The position numbers and the translations under genes are program-made. A model generated the notes under the pieces. That model worked only from the letters and a program-made list of their open reading frames with translations. It was not told where the DNA came from and ran no database searches. A DNA stretch of 64,000 nucleotides, from positions 249,918-313,917 of the forward strand of contig KQ965772.1 of the NCBI GenBank assembly GCA_001574975.1. The letters run 5' to 3'. Positions 56,925 through 64,000 of the stretch are shown here, piece by piece (position 1 is the stretch's first letter; every line of letters starts with the position of its first letter). The stretch comes from Gonapodya prolifera JEL478. Taxonomy: Eukaryota > Monoblepharomycota > Monoblepharidomycetes > Monoblepharidales > Gonapodyaceae.

Positions 56925-58599
56925 ATGCTGAGCACGTCATCGGACAACGCGGTCGCGCTCTTCGGCAAGCACGTCGAGGTCGCGGAGTCGCTCGANCGTC
57001 TGGCGATGGACATTGGCGTCGCAGGGTGGGACCAGGTCAAGGCTGCGCTCGACACCGTCAGAGCGTCCGCGGGCACAACAAGATTCGAAGAAAAGGCGAG
57101 GACGGTTGAAATCCAGTTGAGAGATCTCGCCGTCAGAGGAGGGGCCTCCGCGGTGCAGGAGAGAACCAGCGATGCTGCTGGGTCCGGCCCAACGTCCCCC
57201 ACAACAGAGGTGGGTTTTCATTCGACCAGACATGCAACACATGCAAGATGTGCATCGAATTTCTAATATATGAAACCAACTCTCCTCTCCGCTTTCACAG
57301 ACACCCCCCGAAGCTACTTCCCCCACCATCGAGCGCCCCACACTCACTCGTCGTTCAACCTCCCTCTCGGGCCTAGCAGCCATCATCTCCGGCTCCAAGT
57401 CTGGCCGCCCGGCTCTCCCACGCATCGAAATCCCCATGCCTCCACAGGACCCCTCGGGCCTCGCTGTCGCACGCCAAAGTCAGGAGATCGTCACTCCGAC
57501 AAACCCACACCCACCTGCGTCAACTTTGATGCAGCTCGAGACCCCCCCGCTGCAACGTATCCCCGATATGGCTTCCAGGCCGCCTGCTCTCCCTCCTCGC
57601 GGCCGAGGTCCCAGGTCGCATGCAACCACGTTATCCCAACCTGCGAACCTACAGGAACCAATCATCCGCGCAAGCCGCAGCCGTCCACACCTCGCACTTC
57701 CCGGCATGTCCGATACGCACGGCCACGGCCCGCTTCAACAGCACACGGCAATCTCGCCCTCGGCTTACAACGCCAGCACCATCCCGACCTCGAGCGGATG
57801 TGGACCGACGGCAGGCGCTCGTCCGCCAAGCCCAAACCTCGGAAACCACCCGCCGCTCCCCGACTTGCCCGCTCACCCCCCACACCAGTCGCAATCGCAA
57901 TCGCATGTCCTCCCAGGCTCGTTACTCCAACTACACCCGCACGAAGCCGCCACAATCCAGTCCCGCCTCCCAAACGGGTACAGGCTCGTGCGTATGGGGA
58001 CTGGCCAGGTCGGCGCGCCCGCTGGGTGGCCTATTCCGCCTTGGTGGGCCGCCGACGGTGCAACCGGTGCAGGCGCAGGAGACTCCACTTCGCAACAGTA
58101 CACACCGCTGTGGGGCCCGTCAAGGTCCACGAGCTTGCCCTCGGGACTGCACCATATCCGGATGCGCTCCCCCGTGAGAACGCCGTCCCAGCTCGGGCAA
58201 GGGCAAGTGCAGGGGCAGGAGGACACCGCTCCTCCAGACCACACCGCGCCCACTCCCCCGCAACTCACCGCCCCCACCGTGCGTCACAGGGTGTATTACT
58301 CTCGCCCGAGAGCTGCGCCGGCTGCCGAACCGGACTCGGAGTACGAGGACGACGATCTCGGCCCTGCGCCTCAAGCGAGTCGGGCCAGCGCTGGTGGGAG
58401 GACACCCGTTCGCAGGACTTCGAGGTCGCGTCAGCAGGCCGATCCGCTCTCCCCAGGTCGCGAAGCTGCAGGTGCAAGTGCAGGTGTACCCCTCAGTGAT
58501 GCGAGAGGAAGAGTGAACGGAGCAGCGCCGAGGCATTCGATTTCAAGGATGAGGGGGCATGGACTGAGCGGGAGTGATGCGCGGAATGGTGGAATGTGA
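56925..58599 (+). CDS. Disordered Pro/Ser/Gln-rich protein with a short helical N-terminus
   Basis: Two exons (56925-57209 and 57301-58599) join in frame to 527 residues plus stop. Position 56996 is an ambiguous base (n) inside a codon. Residues 1-80 look helical (NAVALFGKHVEVAESL, IGVAGWDQVKAALDTVRASA, FEEKARTVEIQLRDLAVRGG), perhaps a small bundle or coiled coil. The rest is low complexity with many PP, SR and HxH runs (LPPRGRGPRS, PPSPNLGNHPPLPDLPAHPP) and an RRTSRSRQQ basic patch near the C-terminus. No domain is recognised. An upstream in-frame Met exists, but the ATG at 56925 begins the helical part. It could be a scaffold or RNA-associated protein, but this is speculation. Confidence 0.6.
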
Positions 58600-59002
58600 G
58601 GCGCGAGGGAGGGAGGGCGTGCGGGGCGAGATCGTTTTGGGAGGGGTGCATCTGTTGATAAGAGGGACTCGTTGGGAGAGAACTCAAGTAAAGCGTGCAG
58701 CACAAGGCTGCCACGCCGGAAGTTGCATTTTGGTTTTGTCCTCTTTGGACGTGGCAGGATCCGGTCCACAAACGAGGACTCCGGGCACTGCTATTTTTGG
58801 CCTGTTTTGCCTTGTTCCCTCTTCTGCCAAAGCTTTGATTTTTTTTTTTTTTTTTACACATACCAAGAGGAGAACGTATACTAGCTAGCTTTTGTACGAG
58901 TACGAAGAGGAATTGTGTGTCATTGAATCCGCTCGCGTAGCTGATGTGCGATGATAAATATGGAGATGTGTTTAAATCATATAACTGGGACGGGAGTGGG
59001 AA

Positions 59003-62000
59003 TTATTCCGCTATTGTGGATTTCCGCCCAGCGAGCTCTTCAAACGCTTCCTGTGTGAGCAGGCCCTGCTTCAAAAGATCTTCGAGCGTGTTGAGCGGGA
59101 CTGCACACACAAAACCGGAATGAATGGTATGAACAACAATGATAACAGACACGCGCGGGCAACGCTCGCACGACTTTCCGCTCACTTTGAATATCCCGCT
59201 TCGTCTCCCTCCCTTGATCGTCTCTCGCGAGCAAGTTCCCCGGGCGCGTACTTTCCCACCGATCCGGTAAATTATGCGTCGACTGAATGCTCTGCGGACG
59301 TCCGATCGTTCGAGCCCTAGGGCTCTTGAGCGTTGCGGGCGTGACTGGGAATGCAAGGTCAGACACGGATTGCGTAACCTCAGCGGCGCCCGCGCCGTAT
59401 CTCCGAGTGAAGGTGCGGCGCTGGTCTGGATGTGAGCTGTGCGATCCCTCCGAGCCCGGCCGCACGTGTCCGTGCGGTGACCCGAAATCGGGTTCGTGTA
59501 CGTCAGCTCGATCCAGTGTCGTCGTGACCTTTGGTGTGCCGTCTTCCCCTAAAATCGGTGATCGCGCCATCGTGGCTGCATACGGACTGCCACTGCCATA
59601 GATCTGGTCCCCCCGCCCAAGCGATGACTTCGCATCGGAAAGCCAGGTCGACGCAGTTGGGATCGAGCTTGCAATAACCTCGACCTGGTTTTGCTGGTTC
59701 CCGAATTGGAATTCAGTGCCGCCTCCTGTTTCCAGCAAAATGAGCACGTCGATCGGCACCATCCCCTTCTCAGAGCTATTGATGTTGTCGGCCTCGCACC
59801 ACCCGTCTTCGAAGAGGTGACCGACGTAGAAGACCCGGCCTTGTCCGACGACGAGCTCGTCAGCGTTTTGGGGGAGGTAGTCGGATCTGTAAAGTGACGA
59901 ATTGTTTCCGCTTAGGATCGACCGTAAATCATAGCAACTCCCACATTCCGATAAACACTCGGTTGAGAGCCACGCCGTTTCCGGCGCCAGGTGTTCCACC
60001 GAAAAACACGTAAGCTGGGTGAGCTCCGTGCCGGATCGCTGGATCGACCTCCATATCTCCATGCGGCAAGGGGTTCTCCGGTGATTGAACTGGTGCGGTA
60101 TTTTGTGCGATAGCGCCCGTCTCCACGTGCAAATGAGAATGTCCGTCTTCTTGCACTGATGGAACCGCATTGTTTCCGTGGCTAAGCGGAGTCTGCGGAA
60201 CACCTCCTATTGATCTTCGCGTCGCGACACCGACAAGACGGGCAAGAGACTGAACGATCGAGGATAATTCAGGAATCGCCAAACCACTGAAGTTCGGAAC
60301 GCTTTCATTGTGTCTGTATGGTGGTCGTGAAAGAGTACCAGTGCTCCCTTCCCCGAGGAGATTTTGGCGTGACGTACCCAGGCCTTTCATTGGTATGTCT
60401 GGAGATTGTGCGAACTTGCGGCGACGACGAAGCACGATAATAACAGCTGAAGCTGCAATCAACGATGCTCCTCCGCCAGCTGCGACTGCTATGATTACTT
60501 TCTTGGGGGGTCCCGAGTTGTCGGTTGTTGAATCCCTGGAAATTGCGATCTGTGAGTCATCAAAAAAGTCGGAGATCATGCAAAAGGCACTACACTTACA
60601 AATTCCAACCTCCACTCGCACCACAGGTGGTAAGTCCAACAAGCGATCCAGAACTCCCACCATTTGTTGGCGCCAGGCACGTTCCGCTATACAGTCTGTT
60701 TTCTATGTCTACGGAGGATGTACCTGTCGAGATTTTCCATGTCTGTGACGAAGATGCAGAGCTCTGCCGCCGATTAAGCGACCCGTTTGCAGCTGCACAA
60801 TTCGCGAGTGCTACAGAGGACGTGCTTGTCGCCGAAAGACACTGACCACTGTCATCGAGTAGCTGATATCCTCCGGAGCAGGGAACGCTGTTGTCAAAGC
60901 ACCTCCTACGGTATTGTTGGGTCCTGGATGATGCGAGATTGCAGGTCGTGGTTGTACAGACCAGATACAGAGATGCGGATACTCCATAAGTGACATAGAA
61001 TGAAGTTTCCATTGATGACAGCGAAAATGACATCGAAGACGTCACTGAAGTTGAAGGCGAGGATGTTGTCAAACCGGATGTTGTCGTGTCGGATGCCACA
61101 GAGCTGGCGCTTGTGAGAGACGTCGAATTTGTACTCGAAGTGGTTGTAGTGCTTGACATTGTTGTCCGTGTGACACTGGGGCACTTGGACAAGCAACCTA
61201 AAATGCCCGGGCAGTTCACGAAGCCGGGCTGAAAAAAATACATGTTGAGATGGGAAAACGAGCAAAGATGCGTCGTATATGGCTCACCATACATCCGAGA
61301 ACACATCCTCCATTTACACAGGTCCACGATTTCCTGCTTAATGGAGAAAGACTTCCGCTGCAAGTGAACCCACAAGTCCCGCAGTTGGAAGTGTCGTTTA
61401 AAAGGTTGGTACAAACTCCGTCGCACACTGGGAGAAAGTTCGGGCAGTTTTGCACGCATCGACCTCCAAGGCAGTTTGCAAAACCTCCGATAGGTGGATC
61501 GCAGAAGCGGGTACAGGCTCCGCACTGGTTCCCGCACAAAGTCACGTGAGGCGTTTTTCAGGTCAAGAAAAGCTCTTCTCGTGACTCACATTGTTCACAT
61601 CAGTCGTGAGATTCACACATTGAGATCCGCACCGTGTTTGTGCACATCCACCCACTTCAGCACAGACGCCCTTCTGACAAACCGCTGTTCCTCCATATTG
61701 CGCATTGCAAACGTTTCCACAGCTCCCGCAGTTGTTAACGTCGGAGGAGAGATCGTTGCAGCGATACGGTGCGCACAGCGTTGTGTTCGCAGAGCACGTG
61801 GCGTTGCATACACCGGCGTTGCAGACAGTGGTGCCGAGTACGGTTGTGGGGCAGGCCCCTCCGCACTGGCCACACTACAAGGTGTACAAATTGGATAATG
61901 GTGTCGTAAGTACACTTTGCCCGGAAATAAGATGCCTTACGTTTTGAAGATCGGTTTGCAAGTTCGTACACACTCCATTGCAGTTCGCGAAGCCAGCGAT

Positions 62001-63262
62001 ACATGCTGGCGAGCAGCGCGGACAAGGGAAGACATTATGACACCGGTGAGCCAGAGTAATCGTACAATTGCGAACATACCTTTGATGGCGCAGGTGCCGG
62101 ATGAGCACGTTCCAGCACAAGTATTTCCACACTTTCCACACTAGACGTGTTTGGGAATGTTCTGAAGGTTGCAGAAAACCTAACGCGTAGTTCCACTGCG
62201 AGTACTCACGTTGCTGGAATCAACCGTCAAATCCACGCATCCCGTCGAACAGCATGATTTGCTAAATGGAACGATGGAAGTAGCAGGTTGTACCCGACCT
62301 CCACTATAGCCGTGCTTTGAAAACTCACCCCGTAGAGCAGTATGTGGAGGTGCCTCCGACAACGCAGCACGTCGCACTCGCTGGAGTGCAAGCACCACCG
62401 CACACTTGTTCGCTTGATGAGCAGTTCGTAGCCAGTGCAAGGTTCGCAGAAGATGATGCAGAGTTCTGTTGTCGTTTTGATAGAGGTGGAGAGAAGACGG
62501 ACGCGTGATCCAGACGTCGGGAGTCCGCTCCCGAAATGGATGGAGAATATGGTAGTGGAGGATGGGGAGAAGCGTCCTCGGGAGGAGGATGCTCAGAGAA
62601 GAAGGAATGATGACTATTAGAGGGGAGAACGGTTTCGGTGGCCAGCACCCCGAGGGGAAAGCACACTTGGTGATGAGGGCCAGCAATTGAGTGCCGAACA
62701 CCGAAGTTGCACTGAAATGGAACGTACCAACAAGGAGAACCACTGCTATACACGCTGTTTGTGTCAGTAACCACAGTGTTTTCAGTCTCGTTGGATTCTG
62801 CCGAACAACGACAACCCTTGCCAAGACAGTGGTGGCGTCCAGAAGCTTCTTTGGCGGCATTGAGGGTGATGCTTTCATCCGATTCGACATTTCGTCGTGT
62901 GTGGAGGTGCTCGGATCCGGATTCGACGGATTCGGCACGTCCGTGGTTGAGTGAAGTTGGTCAAGCCCCTCGCAGTGTAGTTCGTGTCGATCGACACGCC
63001 GGATCTTTGATAGTCGACGCGCGCAGATACGCTGAGGTATTCCATTCTTCGAGTTCGCTTGGGGATCCTCCGACATTCCAGGTGAGCGATCGCCAGAGAC
63101 ACTGAGGAGGGGAGGATCCGGGAGTCGAGCGAATCCTTTGGGCGTGTCAGAGTCGCCTCGTTCCGTCAGGGCAGGTGGGAGACGCACGATGCGAGCCCTG
63201 CGTGGGGATGTGGGGTGCTCGTAAGGAATGTATTCACATGTCATTACAAATTCACCATACAA
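59003..63262 (-). CDS. Large receptor-like protein: Cys-rich repeats, lectin-like region, one membrane helix, SH3
   Basis: Minus-strand gene with at least eleven exons, ending in PLNTLEDLLKQGLLTQEAFEEL at 59003. The 5' end is unsure: one frame is open from 63262 and contains a hydrophobic stretch (TLWLLTQTACIAVVLLVGTFHF, about 62720-62785). The first clear mature exon has a Kex2-like KR site (PPLSKRQQNSASS). Cys-rich modules follow exon by exon: CGGACTPASATCC, CCSTGCVDLTVDSSN|CGKCGNTC, CNGVCTNLQTDLQN|CGQCGGAC, CNDLSSDVNNCGSCGNVCNAQYGG, CDGVCTNLLNDTSNCGTCGFTC. A Ser/Thr stalk and a ricin-B-like half (SGTCLAPTNGGSSGSLVGLTTCG) lead to the helix VIIAVAAGGGASLIAASAVIIVL and RRRRK. The cytosolic part has an SH3 domain near 59790-59880 (YLPQNADELVVGQGRVFYVG, EDGWCEADN, KGMVPIDVL). 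Several junctions keep exact frame; the one before the SH3 is unresolved. Confidence 0.75.
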
Positions 63263-64000
63263 TTGCTATAAGCAGCCATTAACAACCGTGACTATTTCTT
63301 ACGGGGGTAATAGTCGCGGTAACAGAGTCCTGGAGTGCATATCCTCACCTCACTGTGATGAACTAAGCGCAGCCACCATATATTCGATTACGACTCCCTT
63401 GGTGGAGTGGTGCTATACCCTGGCCCTTTGAGACTGTCTCTTTGATTATGGAAAGCGCCCTGTGTCCGGGGTAGGAATGCATGAAGACTGCACGGACAGA
63501 ATCGAGCAAATGTAATAACCTTCGCGGCGAGAACAGCGCGACCTCTGATACAACATTAGATCCGTGTCTTTCTGGCCACATGTCTCCGCCTCACAACGCC
63601 CATAGCGAAACTCTGTGTCGGTGGAATTCCAGGAGTTGGAAGATGCCACTGTCGCGCAATTTAGAGTCATGACGGAAACTGATTTATTAATCGCACGTAC
63701 GCGTGACGATACTTGTATAAATTAATGACTCTGATAAGATAGGCTTGAAGTGAGTGCCCAACAGGCGACAAGTCTTAGGTTTCTTCCGAGAGTTATCATT
63801 GCTTGCTCCACCAAACCAATCTGACTCTCCCAAACAACCAGCAGTTTCGAAATTTTGATCGAGAATAATGATTTTGAACATGTATTTAGTCGACGTTCCT
63901 GCGCTCATAGGTCACCAAGCTTCATTGGAGAAGGTCACTGTGGGTAAGGACGTGGGAGAGCGCACAGAATTCAGAGGATTTTCTATTTTTATGGAGATTC
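63263..64000. other. Right edge of window, no gene recognised
   Basis: Short frames only. The promoter of the minus-strand receptor gene should lie in the first part. I see nothing I can name. Confidence 0.35.

Noticed and set aside
57270-58499. A 409-codon open frame overlapping the disordered-protein gene
   Set aside because: It is a shifted frame of the same Pro/Arg-rich exon. The other frame joins exon 1 in phase across a good GT-AG intron.
58839-58856. Poly-T tract
   Set aside because: A simple homopolymer in a 3' flank; no transposon ends or target-site duplication around it, so not called a retroelement tail.

Overview
The window looks like nuclear DNA of a zoosporic fungus, most likely Chytridiomycota. 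The genes are split by short GT-AG introns. Several proteins pair an extracellular Cys-rich or leucine-rich region and one membrane segment with a cytosolic SH3 domain. A protein kinase is fused to Sel1 repeats, and one receptor resembles a Cache-type sensor; these architectures are frequent in chytrids. The placement is inferred from architecture and gene structure, not from a search.

Layout. 1-8.6 kb: two related orphan ORFs (667-1335 and 2817-3530), a MYND-like gene, a cyanase gene missing part of its active-site loop, and a diverged tandem array at 6.96-8.55 kb. 8,567-9,324: a hAT-like terminal-inverted-repeat element with a target-site duplication. 9.9-17.5 kb: a two-pass Cache-like receptor, homoserine dehydrogenase and dolichol-phosphate mannosyltransferase (divergent, 128 bp apart), and an acidic low-complexity protein. 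17.9-26.8 kb: an AT-rich transposon graveyard with an assembly gap, a terminal-inverted-repeat element containing tandem palindromic motifs, and a decayed transposase. 26.8-32.5 kb: a YjjX/DUF84 NTP phosphatase, a metacaspase and a syntaxin-18/Ufe1-type SNARE. 34-39.5 kb: an SH3 receptor, a monocarboxylate-transporter-like MFS protein and an LRR membrane protein. 39.5-47.3 kb: a putative zinc-binding protein, a secreted tripeptidyl-peptidase-like hydrolase with two frameshifts, a conserved coiled-coil protein and an F-box protein. 47.8-56.4 kb: a Sel1-repeat kinase, a second MFS transporter, a Kv-beta-type aldo-keto reductase and a small membrane protein. 56.9-63.3 kb: a disordered Pro-rich protein and a large Cys-rich/SH3 receptor.

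Most genes appear unrelated housekeeping functions (amino-acid synthesis, glycosylation precursors, nucleotide-pool cleaning, ER fusion) mixed with expanded sensing and secretory families. The strongest unusual signal is a GC-rich repeat family found in one long intron each of the DPM1 and NTP-phosphatase genes and in two introns of the homoserine dehydrogenase gene. All four copies lie in the sense orientation of the host gene, as expected of introner-like elements. A second theme is small frame-breaking indels in cyanase, the secreted hydrolase, the Sel1 repeats and one receptor, although neighbouring genes splice cleanly in frame. These may be real pseudogenisation or local assembly errors.
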